Below are positions 1 through 5,464 of a DNA stretch of 11,785 bases, piece by piece. This stretch comes from Pseudomonadota bacterium (GTDB lineage Bacteria; Pseudomonadota; Alphaproteobacteria; Rs-D84), in the NCBI GenBank assembly GCA_030531915.1, contig JAUNMD010000020.1:1-11785 (forward strand). Reading direction: 5' to 3'. Under the pieces are notes generated by a model. That model was not told the DNA's origin, made no database searches, and worked only from the letters and a program-made list of their open reading frames with translations. The position numbers and the translations under genes were made by a program. Position 1 is the first letter of the stretch; every line of letters begins with the position of its first letter.

Positions 1-522
1 GCCACCGCCGGCCATAGGGTTCAAAATCAAATACCCACACGATTGTCCCACGCCACCTGTGGAACGAATTGTACGCGTTGGCAATACCAAAATACTGTCC
101 ACACCAGACGCCCCACCGCCAACAAATTGGTGATTATCGCACGCACCCGAATTATTACCATCGCCCCCGCGCAAGACATACACTTCGGTCTCTTCGTCCA
201 GTTTGAATACACTGGTGTTTATATTACTCTGTTGTGAAACATTAGAATCCGGCAACGAACACCGCGACGACACGCCACCGGCCCCGCCACGCAATTCCAC
301 ACGGTAAATTCCCGCATCCAGCGTCAACGTCTGGCACGTATTGATTGTTTGTTCTTCGTAAATCAGGGATTCTGTACCAAACGCCATTTCGGCATTTTGG
401 GCCTTGATTGCGATATGGTAAACATCACCATTGTCGTCCATAACGTGCAATGATGGAAACGTTTTTTGTTCGACACTGGTCTGAATGACCGTGTCGCCAA
501 TATGCAACACTGGGGCCGGCAA
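1..522 (-). CDS. Glycine-rich protein, ALK/LTK glycine-rich-domain-like, 3' end beyond window
   Basis: A frame of 174 codons stays open to the left edge, so the C-terminus is missing. I chose a TTG start because an in-frame TAA lies just upstream, no ATG precedes residue 28, and GGGAG sits six bases before the TTG. No signal peptide or membrane segment is visible in the part seen. Residues 1-60 are unremarkable. From residue 63 the pattern is Cys-x-TLTLDAGIYRVELRGGAGG, then a beta-rich stretch TSVFKLDEETEVYVLRGG, then GGGASGVDSILVLP, and a final Cys-Gly-Tyr-Leu-Ile-Leu before GGG. This strand/Gly-loop alternation resembles the glycine-rich domain of ALK/LTK receptors, also found in bacterial surface and phage-related proteins. 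Four Cys (63, 88, 128, 162) could pair. The function is unknown; a surface or adhesive role is only inference. It has its own promoter and follows the XRE gene on the same strand. Confidence 0.6.
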   Translation of the reverse strand, partial: MPAPVLHIGDTVIQTSVEQKTFPSLHVMDDNGDVYHIAIKAQNAEMAFGTESLIYEEQTINTCQTLTLDAGIYRVELRGGAGGVSSRCSLPDSNVSQQSNINTSVFKLDEETEVYVLRGGDGNNSGACDNHQFVGGGASGVDSILVLPTRTIRSTGGVGQSCGYLILNPMAGGG

Positions 523-526
523 ACTA

Positions 527-534
527 CTCTCCCT
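527..534 (-). promoter_or_regulatory. Ribosome binding site deciding a TTG start
   Basis: On the minus strand AGGGAGAG lies six bases (from its GGGAG) before the TTG at 522-520. It is the only good Shine-Dalgarno sequence near the 5' end of the glycine-rich frame and supports the unusual start codon. Confidence 0.5.
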
Positions 535-584
535 TTCCCTACCTTATAAACAGTATCTAGATTCCGTGAATATATTACACGCAA

Positions 585-614
585 ATAATAACCAGATTGA
601 TAAACCCAAGTCAA
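585..614 (-). promoter_or_regulatory. Promoter for the glycine-rich gene
   Basis: Minus strand TTGACT (609-614), 18-base spacer, TATTAT (585-590). It begins 15 bases after the stop of the XRE gene and about 60 bases before the TTG start, so the glycine-rich gene can be expressed independently of the regulator. The leader contains CTAGATTCCGTG (558-569 on the plus strand), also found in the 31-bp repeat arms further right. Confidence 0.5.
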
Positions 615-628
615 ATAAAATCGGAAAA

Positions 629-967
629 TTAAAATAATTCTTGGCGCAATGCGTGCACAGTGCCCGACATTTCGTTCAGCAAATTGCGCACACGCGCACT
701 GTCCAAAACCTGACATGGGGCAACGGGGAAATCATTTTCAAAGAATGCCAACAACGATAATTCCAATGCGCGCGAAATTTGGTACATGCGAAATACGGAC
801 ACGGCACTCTTGCCGGATTCATATTTTTGAATCTGTTGAAATGTGATACCCGTGCGCCGCCCCAGTTCTTTCTGGCTGACGCCCATCATTTCACGCCCGC
901 GTCGCATAAATTCACCAAAGCGCAAATTAAACGCATGTTCGTCCAAGGTTTTTGCAATATTTGCCAT
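629..967 (-). CDS. XRE-family (Cro/C1-type HTH) transcriptional regulator, 112 aa
   Basis: A small DNA-binding protein with one N-terminal Cro/C1-type helix-turn-helix domain, about residues 15-72. The segment VSQKELGRRTGITFQQIQKY is the HTH with its recognition helix. The ITFQQIQKYE string followed by a Ser/Gly turn and a RMYQISRALEL helix is typical of a group of XRE regulators abundant in Alphaproteobacteria. The C-terminal 35 residues are not recognised and may serve dimerisation. I chose ATG at 967-965 because GGGGGA lies just upstream and homology to the family begins there; an in-frame GTG at 991 would fall inside a leader hairpin. Three copies of a 9-mer flank the promoter, which suggests autoregulation. 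The neighbouring glycine-rich gene is a possible target (inference). Confidence 0.85.
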   Translation of the reverse strand: MANIAKTLDEHAFNLRFGEFMRRGREMMGVSQKELGRRTGITFQQIQKYESGKSAVSVFRMYQISRALELSLLAFFENDFPVAPCQVLDSARVRNLLNEMSGTVHALRQELF

Positions 968-985
968 GTGTCCCCCATAAAAATA

Positions 986-1009
986 AACCACCGGAAAATT
1001 CAGGTGGTT
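986..1009 (-). promoter_or_regulatory. Leader hairpin before the XRE gene, terminator-like
   Basis: On the minus strand AACCACC pairs with GGTGGTT around a ten-base loop and is followed by TATTTTTA, ten bases before the Shine-Dalgarno sequence of the regulator. It could act as a weak attenuator or block ribosome access. Its left arm overlaps one of the 9-mer copies. Confidence 0.4.
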
Positions 1010-1085
1010 GGAGTTTCATAGCTATAATAGAGTATAGTGTTGCTTATTCAATATATTCACAACCCTCCAACCATTTTGGTTGGAG
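1005..1085 (-). promoter_or_regulatory. Three-copy 9-mer (CTCCAACCA) at the XRE promoter
   Basis: On the minus strand CTCCAACCA occurs at 1085-1077 and 1013-1005, and its complement TGGTTGGAG at 1073-1065. The first two form a perfect 9-bp dyad with a 3-base centre just upstream of the predicted -35. The third copy lies just downstream of the -10. The dyad could be an operator for the adjacent XRE regulator; alternatively the copies could form mutually exclusive RNA stems if transcription starts further upstream. Confidence 0.45.
1024..1051 (-). promoter_or_regulatory. Candidate promoter for the XRE gene
   Basis: Minus strand TTGAAT (1046-1051), 16-base spacer, TATTAT (1024-1029); ATTATA with 17 bases is an equivalent reading. 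It would give a leader of about 50 bases containing the 986-1009 hairpin. Confidence 0.4.
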
Positions 1086-1239
1086 ATTGTATCGTCATCT
1101 CGGACGCTCTATTCTGGGCTATGAACCCCAACAACGACAACCCGTCATTGCGCAATAATTTTACAATACTTTTCAAAAAAACACAAGGGAAAGAATCCAC
1201 GCATTTCTGGGTAACAAATATGTGCTGCGCAACATCATA
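1086..1239. other. Non-coding stretch, no gene seen
   Basis: Short frames here have no plausible start, codon pattern or similarity. The stretch contains ATTGCGCAAT, a small palindrome, and may be decayed repeat material of the kind that fills intergenic space in Rickettsiales-type genomes. No promoter for a plus-strand gene is evident. Confidence 0.4.
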
Positions 1240-1409
1240 ACCTAGATTCCGTGGTCAAGCCACGGAATGACAAGTTTTTAAGTATTTTTATTATGAACAT
1301 AGTTCAATTTTATGTCGTGTAATTTATTTGGGTCGCCTGCGGACAGCGTCCTTGCCGTATCCTGCGCTTCGCTTGGATTCATTCCGTGGCTTGACCACGG
1401 AATCTAGGT
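1240..1409. repeat. 170-bp element bounded by 31-bp perfect inverted repeats
   Basis: The 31 bases at 1240-1270 are the exact reverse complement of 1379-1409. Each arm is itself a hairpin: ATTCCGTGG and CCACGGAAT around TCAAG. The 108-base interior has no gene. The left third of the interior is AT-rich, while the right part is GC-rich with CTGCGGACAGCG and CTGCGCTTCGC runs. The arm type (attccg.ggtcaagcc.cggaat) resembles dispersed palindromic sequences well known between genes in Rickettsiales-like genomes. It could be a MITE-like element or two oppositely oriented palindromic repeats. No target-site duplication is obvious beyond the arms. Confidence 0.7.
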
Positions 1410-1524
1410 AATATAAATGTCGCGAGCGAATGCGAGCACATACATTGCTCTCTGCACTCTGCTCTTTTTATCGCGGCGGAGCGTAGCGGAGACGGATGCT
1501 CTCTTTATCTATTCTCTATGCTCT
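1410..1524. other. Non-coding, low-complexity GAGC/GCTC-rich stretch
   Basis: It holds repeated GCGAGC, GCTC and CTCT words (for example GCGAGC, GAAT, GCGAGC near 1421). No credible gene or RNA is seen. It lies between the operon terminator and the inverted-repeat element. Confidence 0.35.
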
Positions 1525-1553
1525 AAAAAAACCGTCCCAATGGGACGGTTTTT
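1525..1553 (-). terminator. Intrinsic terminator of the ribosomal-protein operon
   Basis: On the minus strand CCGTCCC and GGGACGG form a perfect 7-bp GC-rich stem around ATT, extended by A/T pairs, and are followed by seven T. It lies about 105 bases past the rpsK stop and marks the end of the operon. The mirror-image T run means it could also stop plus-strand transcription, but no plus-strand gene leads into it. Confidence 0.88.
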
Positions 1554-1583
1554 GAAAATTAAAGAGAACGGCATAGATGTACG

Positions 1584-1631
1584 CAGTGTGGCGAGTGCAG
1601 TGTACAAATGCTACATAAACGAGCCACACTG
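1584..1631 (-). repeat. Structured intergenic element, copy A (after rpsK)
   Basis: CAGTGTGGC (1584-1592) and GCCACACTG (1623-1631) form a perfect 9-bp outer stem. Inside it TGTA (1601-1604) and TACA (1612-1615) form an inner stem around CAAATGC. It aligns without gaps over 42 positions with copy B after rpsM; the outer stem differs by compensating pairs. It lies between the rpsK stop and the operon terminator, so it should be in the 3' part of the transcript. Confidence 0.7.
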
Positions 1632-1657
1632 TGAACAGATATGTCGTTATATTTAAT

Positions 1658-2041
1658 TTAGACGCGACGCACTTTCTTTGGACGGCAACCATTATGTGGA
1701 ATGCGCGTTGTGTCTGTGATGGACTGAACAATCAAGCCAGCGTTGGCCAGACCACGAACAGCAGATTCACGACCCTGACCAATGCCACGCATCAGAACAT
1801 CAACTGTCTTCATACCCATTTCGGCAACTTTCTTGCCAACTGCGTCTGCGACGACGGTCGCTGCATACGGTGTGGACTTTCTTGCGCCCTTGAAATTATT
1901 CGCACCGGCGGTCGCCCATGTCAGCACAGCACCGGACTGGTCTGTGATGGTGATACGTGTGTTATTATTTGTCGCAACGACGTGTGCAATGCCGTGCGAT
2001 ACTTTCTTTACAACTTTCTTTTTAGCTTTTGTTACTGCCAT
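1658..2041 (-). CDS. rpsK: 30S ribosomal protein S11
   Basis: S11 is on the 30S platform, binds 16S rRNA around h23-h24, and lines the E-site mRNA path. The 127-residue product has the usual length. Family landmarks are visible: a Lys-rich N-terminal tail (5-13), TPYAA at 57-61, GIGQGRESAVRGL at 86-98, and the signature C-terminus DTTRIPHNGCRPKKVRRV at 110-127. The Asn-Gly at 117-118 corresponds to the site that forms isoaspartate in E. coli S11 (established for the family). It is the last gene of the operon here: rpsD, rpoA and rplQ do not follow, and a terminator lies about 105 bases downstream. The 164-base gap from rpsM contains structured element B. Confidence 0.97.
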   Translation of the reverse strand: MAVTKAKKKVVKKVSHGIAHVVATNNNTRITITDQSGAVLTWATAGANNFKGARKSTPYAATVVADAVGKKVAEMGMKTVDVLMRGIGQGRESAVRGLANAGLIVQSITDTTRIPHNGCRPKKVRRV

Positions 2042-2071
2042 TTTATTTTTAACCTTTGTTAGATGTCTTCA

Positions 2072-2089
2072 AATAACTATCGTGTTATT
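2072..2089 (-). promoter_or_regulatory. Small hairpin in the rpsK leader
   Basis: AATAAC and GTTATT form a 6-bp stem around a six-base loop about 30 bases before rpsK. It is weak and AT-rich, and its function is uncertain. Confidence 0.3.
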
Positions 2090-2113
2090 CTCTACCTTAT
2101 TGAAAATTTAAGA

Positions 2114-2196
2114 TAATGCGTTGAATGCGCCGGTGTTGGCAAGCGAAGTGTACAAGCGTTACACGAGTGCGCCAACATCAAGCAGGCGATGCATTA
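2114..2196 (-). repeat. Structured intergenic element, copy B (between rpsM and rpsK)
   Basis: Four nested stems: TAATGC (2114-2119) with GCATTA (2191-2196); CGCC (2128-2131) with GGCG (2185-2188); TGTTGGC (2134-2140) with GCCAACA (2171-2177); GTGTA (2148-2152) with TACAC (2160-2164). The two inner stems and the core AGTGTACAA match copy A at 1584-1631 at identical spacing. The whole could form a long imperfect hairpin in the mRNA 10 bases after the rpsM stop, where it could protect the 3' end of the upstream message or modulate rpsK translation. Confidence 0.7.
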
Positions 2197-2205
2197 GATT
2201 AAATT

Positions 2206-2582
2206 TTATTTACCCTTGGTTGCGGAACCTGCAACAACCACGCGTTTGCCCTTGCGGGTACGAGCGTTTGTCTGGGTGCGCTGACCACGAACCGGCAGAC
2301 GATTACGGTGACGGATGCCACGGTATGTCTTTAAGTCCTGCAAACGTTTGATGTTCATTGCAACTTCGCGGCGGACATCACCTTCGACCTGAAGTTCTGT
2401 TCAATGTAACTTGAAATTTTAACAACATCCTCGTCAGTCAAGTCCTTTGCGCGCAAACCATCTTTCAGATTCAGTGCCTTGCAAATCTGTGCAGATTTTG
2501 CCGGCCCGATACCGTGAATATAGCGCAGCGCAATTTCAATACGCTTTTCTGTCGGAATGTTAACACCTGCTATACGTGCCAT
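2206..2582 (-). CDS. rpsM: 30S ribosomal protein S13, apparent one-base frameshift
   Basis: S13 is at the head of the 30S subunit, contacts the P-site tRNA, and forms bridge B1 with L5. Residues 1-64 (MARIAGVNIP... through SSYIEQNF) match the family, including the H2TH fold with HGIGPAKS. The reading frame then breaks: as written it ends at 2355 after 75 residues. In the next frame the correct continuation is VEGDVRREVAMNIKRL, then RGIRHRNRLPVRGQRT and a basic tail NARTRKGKR, to a TAA at 2208-2206. One base is missing near 2389-2394 on the plus strand (CCTGAAG; CCTGGAAG would restore F-Q-V-E-G). Repaired, the protein has 125 residues, normal for the family. No slippery heptamer or stimulator is obvious. 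Because S13 is normally essential, a sequencing or assembly error is the likeliest cause. Confidence 0.9.
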
Positions 2583-2607
2583 TTTCTATTTTCCTTTTTA
2601 TTATTAC

Positions 2608-2652
2608 CATGGGTGCGCGCTGGGCGCGTCCCTGCTCTGCTGTTTCCCCATG
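2608..2652 (-). promoter_or_regulatory. Structured leader before rpsM
   Basis: On the minus strand CATGGG (2652-2647) can pair with CCCATG (2613-2608). Inside it CGCGC and GCGCG (within 2611-2632) form a GC-rich hairpin around CCA. An alternative uses GGG/CCC of 2611-2632 and competes with the outer stem. It lies about 25 bases before rpsM and could be a translational control site; alpha operons are autoregulated at this point in other bacteria, but the regulator here is unknown. Confidence 0.45.
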
Positions 2653-2694
2653 ACCCTGCCGTCCAGAATCACAGGTATTTTATTTTGCCGTGTT

Positions 2695-2722
2695 ATTTTA
2701 TACACAACGCGACAAAAGTCAA
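2695..2722 (-). promoter_or_regulatory. Candidate internal promoter between secY and rpsM
   Basis: Minus strand TTGACT (2717-2722), 16-base spacer, TAAAAT (2695-2700); TATAAA (2697-2702) is an alternative. It lies in the 162-base gap after secY and would give rpsM-rpsK a leader of about 105 bases that contains the 2608-2652 structure, matching the usual separate start of an alpha operon. Confidence 0.42.
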
Positions 2723-2744
2723 ATCTTGTTTTGCGTCACCGCGT

Positions 2745-4061
2745 TTAACGGAAACGCCCTTTCTTTGGTGCCGACTTGATAACACTGGTGTATTGTTTTG
2801 CCACCAAGTACGACTGAACCTGATTCATTGTGTCCAGTACAACGCCCGCCACAATCAGCACACTTGTCCCACCAATCATCAATGGCATACCAAAGTGGGT
2901 ATTCAAAATGATTGGCAATACGCAAACAACAATCAGGTATAAAACACCAATCGCCGTTGTGCGTGATACGACCGCGTCCAGATAATGAATTGTCTGTTCG
3001 CCTGGGCGTACACCTGGGATATAGCCACCTGCATTTTTCAGGTTTGTGCTGGTTTCTTCGGAATTAAATATCACCGCGGTCTGGAAATACGCAAAGAACG
3101 CAATCAAAATCGTGTATGTGATGATATAAGACCATGTACCATACGTAAAGAACGCCATAATGTTTTGAACGATTAAATTCTCGCTCTGGACAAAACGCTG
3201 AACGAACGCCGGCAGCATCATGATACTGGCTGCGAAAACCGGCCCCATAACGCCCGACATATTTACCTTGATTGGCAAATAAGATGCATTTGTGTTCATA
3301 ACACCGTTTGCCATAACCTGACGCGGGTACAGAATCTGAATACGACGCTGGGCCTGTTCAAAGAACGCAATCAGCGCGACGATGCCAATAACAAACGCAA
3401 CGACCAACATAATCATTGCTGGCGACATCTGGCCGACCGAGCCCAATGAAAACACCTTGGCAACACCCTCTGGGATTTGTGCGATAATGCCTGCAAAAAT
3501 CAACAGTGATGCGCCCTGACCGATACCACGTGCGGTAATCTGTTCCGCCAACCACATGACGAACACAGTACCACCAACCAACGCGATAATCGCCGATAAT
3601 TCAAACGCAAACCCTGGATTCACAACCGCCGCCACACCATTGACCGGTGCCATAATTTCCAAGCCACGGACAACCGCCCACCCTTGGACAACAGCCAAGA
3701 ACACCGCCAGATAACGTGTGTACTGGTTGATTTTGATACGGCCTGATTCACCCTCTTTGCGCAATTCTGTCAAACTCTTGCTGGTGGCCGTCAACAACTG
3801 CAACACGATAGATGCCGAAATGTACGGGAAAATGTTCAGTGCCAGCACAGACATACGCGACAGCGAACCACCCGAAAACATATCAAACATACCCATCATG
3901 CCACTGCCCTCGCCCGTGAACAAGTGCAGCACCGCCGATGCATTTACCCCCGGCAGTGGTATAAACGAACCAACACGATATACAATCAGCGCACCCAGTG
4001 TGAACAAAATACGCTTTTGCAAATCTGACAGGTTTCCAAAAAAATCTTTCAAGAATTTCAT
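2745..4061 (-). CDS. secY: Preprotein translocase subunit SecY
   Basis: The channel subunit of the Sec translocon in the inner membrane, working with SecE, SecG and SecA. The 438-residue protein has the usual length and the expected ten hydrophobic segments, beginning around 18-38 and ending around 398-415. Visible landmarks are the plug region after TM1 (about 45-70, Gly/Met-rich), FPYISASIVLQLL at 78-90, the cytoplasmic loop with RRIQILYPRQ at 239-248, and the C5/C6 signature GGYIPGVRPGEQT at 345-357 used for SecA and ribosome contact. The C-terminus KKGRFR is basic. It follows rplO as usual. The Shine-Dalgarno is weak, and a four-codon frame (ATG GTC AAC GCA TGA) overlaps the secY start as ATGA, which may couple or dampen translation. 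adk, usual next to secY in many Alphaproteobacteria, is absent. Confidence 0.97.
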   Translation of the reverse strand: MKFLKDFFGNLSDLQKRILFTLGALIVYRVGSFIPLPGVNASAVLHLFTGEGSGMMGMFDMFSGGSLSRMSVLALNIFPYISASIVLQLLTATSKSLTELRKEGESGRIKINQYTRYLAVFLAVVQGWAVVRGLEIMAPVNGVAAVVNPGFAFELSAIIALVGGTVFVMWLAEQITARGIGQGASLLIFAGIIAQIPEGVAKVFSLGSVGQMSPAMIMLVVAFVIGIVALIAFFEQAQRRIQILYPRQVMANGVMNTNASYLPIKVNMSGVMGPVFAASIMMLPAFVQRFVQSENLIVQNIMAFFTYGTWSYIITYTILIAFFAYFQTAVIFNSEETSTNLKNAGGYIPGVRPGEQTIHYLDAVVSRTTAIGVLYLIVVCVLPIILNTHFGMPLMIGGTSVLIVAGVVLDTMNQVQSYLVAKQYTSVIKSAPKKGRFR

Positions 4062-4086
4062 GCGTTGACCATTCTCAAATCAGACA

Positions 4087-4109
4087 TGTACCCCACGATG
4101 TGGGGTACA
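4087..4109 (-). promoter_or_regulatory. Perfect 10-bp hairpin between rplO and secY
   Basis: TGTACCCCAC (4087-4096) and GTGGGGTACA (4100-4109) pair around GAT. There is no T run on either strand, so it is not a standard terminator. It lies 10 bases after the rplO stop. It may shield the upstream message from 3' decay and lower secY expression relative to ribosomal proteins (inference). Confidence 0.6.
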
Positions 4110-4119
4110 AATATACGGA

Positions 4120-4578
4120 TTAGTTATTTTTGATTGTGCCGCCTGCTTTCACAATCGCTGCTTCTGCGGCCTTGGACCACTTGTCAGCAACAACGTTTAC
4201 AGACGATTTGATTTCGCCCTTGGCCAAAACTTTCAAACCGGACATTTTGCGGTTGATGATTTTTGCAGCCATCAGAGAATCAATAGTGATTGGGGATTTT
4301 GCATCAATCTTGCCGGACGCGATGAATTTTTCAATATCGCCCAAGTTGATTGTTACATATTCCTTGGCAAACGGATTGTTGAACCCGAATTTTGGGAAAC
4401 GACGCAAAATTGGCATCTGACCACCTTGGAAAGTTGCCTGCTTGCGTGAACCGCTGCGGGATTTCTGACCCTTGTTACCACGACCAGATGTTTTGCCATA
4501 ACCCGACGCCATACCACGACCAACACGCTTTGTGTCACGACGTGCGCCGAAATTATCCATCAATGCATTCAGTTTCAT
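4120..4578 (-). CDS. rplO: 50S ribosomal protein L15
   Basis: L15 is a late-assembly 50S protein that threads a long basic arm into 23S rRNA. The 152-residue product has the family layout: MKLNALMDNFGARRDTKRVG at 1-20, then the Gly-rich extended arm GRGMASGYGKTSGRGNKGQK and RSG at about 20-43, GGQMPILRRFPKFGFNN at 52-68, and a globular C-terminal domain ending VVADKWSKAAEAAIVKAGG. AAGGA lies ahead of the ATG. It sits between rpmD and secY, the conserved order. Two small hairpins precede it and one follows it. Confidence 0.97.
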   Translation of the reverse strand: MKLNALMDNFGARRDTKRVGRGMASGYGKTSGRGNKGQKSRSGSRKQATFQGGQMPILRRFPKFGFNNPFAKEYVTINLGDIEKFIASGKIDAKSPITIDSLMAAKIINRKMSGLKVLAKGEIKSSVNVVADKWSKAAEAAIVKAGGTIKNN

Positions 4579-4599
4579 AATTTTTTCCTTTTATCCTAT

Positions 4600-4614
4600 G
4601 ACTATCATATAGTC
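4600..4614 (-). promoter_or_regulatory. Small hairpin before rplO
   Basis: GACTAT (4600-4605) and ATAGTC (4609-4614) pair around three bases, 22 bases before rplO. On the minus strand it contains CTATATG, reminiscent of the loop of the S10-region hairpins, but here the bases are in the stem. Confidence 0.4.
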
Positions 4615-4623
4615 CTTTTTCGC

Positions 4624-4646
4624 ATGCGGACAAGTGGTGTCCGCAT
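4624..4646 (-). promoter_or_regulatory. Perfect 9-bp hairpin between rpmD and rplO
   Basis: ATGCGGACA (4624-4632) and TGTCCGCAT (4638-4646) pair around AGTGG (plus strand). No T run follows on the minus strand. It lies 17 bases after the rpmD stop. Confidence 0.55.
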
Positions 4647-4663
4647 ACTCGGTTTTACTTTTC

Positions 4664-4843
4664 TTATTTTTCGACGATTTCAACCAGGTGAGAAACCTTG
4701 GCAACCATACCGCGAACGGCTGGTGTATCGCCCAATTCTTTGGTTTTGTCGATACGACCCAATCCCAATGCAGCAACAATCTTGCGCTGAGATTCCGGAC
4801 GACCAACAATGCTTTTGACTTGCTTTACAGTTATCTTAGCCAT
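4664..4843 (-). CDS. rpmD: 50S ribosomal protein L30
   Basis: L30 is a small 50S protein that binds 23S rRNA domain II. The correct frame starts with ATG at 4843-4841 (MAKITVKQVKS) and ends with TAA at 4666-4664, giving 59 residues, the normal bacterial size. The family core is visible: GRPESQRKIVAALGLGRI at about 14-31, then KTKELGDTPAVRGMVAKVSHLVEIVE at 33-58, with the TPAVRGM turn that is near-universal in L30. Frames longer than this one across the same bases are shadows. It sits 30 bases after rpsE and before rplO, as in other spc operons. L30 is dispensable or absent in some reduced genomes, but here it looks intact. Confidence 0.95.
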   Translation of the reverse strand: MAKITVKQVKSIVGRPESQRKIVAALGLGRIDKTKELGDTPAVRGMVAKVSHLVEIVEK

Positions 4844-4873
4844 AATTTTACTCCGTTTTTATCTGCGCCTAGA

Positions 4874-5443
4874 TTATTTGTCTTCGGCTGGGCATTCGCA
4901 TGCTGCTTCTTCAACTTTCTTGCCATCACGGCCAGCGATGATTTCAGCAACTGTTTTACCACGACGCGCGGCCACTGTCTTTGGCGAGTTCATTTTGCCA
5001 AACGCCAAGAATGCAGCGCGAATCATGTTATTAGGATTGTTAGAACCCTGAGATTTCACAACGACGTCCTGAACGCCCAAGCATTCAAACACCGCACGCA
5101 ACGCACCACCAGCAATGATACCGGTACCTGGGACTGCACTGCGAACGACCAATTTGCTTGCGCCGTATTTCGCGGAACTGTCGTGGTGCAATGTGCGACC
5201 TTCTTTCAGTGGGACGCGAATCATTTTCGCCTTGGCGGCCTTGGTTGCCTTTTGAACAGCGGACTGAACTTCCAGTGCTTTACCCTTGCCAAAACCAACA
5301 CGACCGGCCTTGTCGCCAACCACAACCAACGCCGAGAACGACATATTGCGGCCGCCCTTTACGGTTTTGGATACGCGGTTGATGGAAACCAGTTTATCTA
5401 CCAGGTTATCCGTCTGCAATTTTTTATCATCAAAACGTGCCAT
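4874..5443 (-). CDS. rpsE: 30S ribosomal protein S5
   Basis: S5 lies at the mRNA entry of the 30S subunit, helps unwind mRNA and contributes to decoding accuracy. The 189-residue protein has the N-terminal double-stranded-RNA-binding-like domain (about 15-80) with NRVSKTVKGGRNMSFSALVV and VGDKAGRVGFGKGKA at 42-56, and a C-terminal domain with VPGTGIIAGGALRAVFE at 104-120 and GSNNPNNMIRAAF at 133-145. The acidic/Cys tail EEAACECPAEDK is an extension beyond the usual end and is not conserved. Its place between rplR and rpmD is standard. The gap to rplR is only 21 bases, so the pair is probably translationally coupled. Confidence 0.97.
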   Translation of the reverse strand: MARFDDKKLQTDNLVDKLVSINRVSKTVKGGRNMSFSALVVVGDKAGRVGFGKGKALEVQSAVQKATKAAKAKMIRVPLKEGRTLHHDSSAKYGASKLVVRSAVPGTGIIAGGALRAVFECLGVQDVVVKSQGSNNPNNMIRAAFLAFGKMNSPKTVAARRGKTVAEIIAGRDGKKVEEAACECPAEDK

Positions 5444-5464
5444 CTTATAACTCCGTATATTCCA

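Noticed and set aside
1417..1656. Plus-strand frame of 79 codons across the terminator region
   Set aside because: It crosses a perfect terminator and element A, has no Shine-Dalgarno and no recognisable content.
2380..2400. Programmed frameshift in rpsM
   Set aside because: There is no slippery heptamer of the X-XXY-YYZ type and no stimulator immediately downstream; a simple one-base loss explains the data better.
2583..2744. Possible rpmJ (L36) gene between secY and rpsM
   Set aside because: No frame shows the MKVRxSVKKxC start or the CxxC/H pattern of L36.
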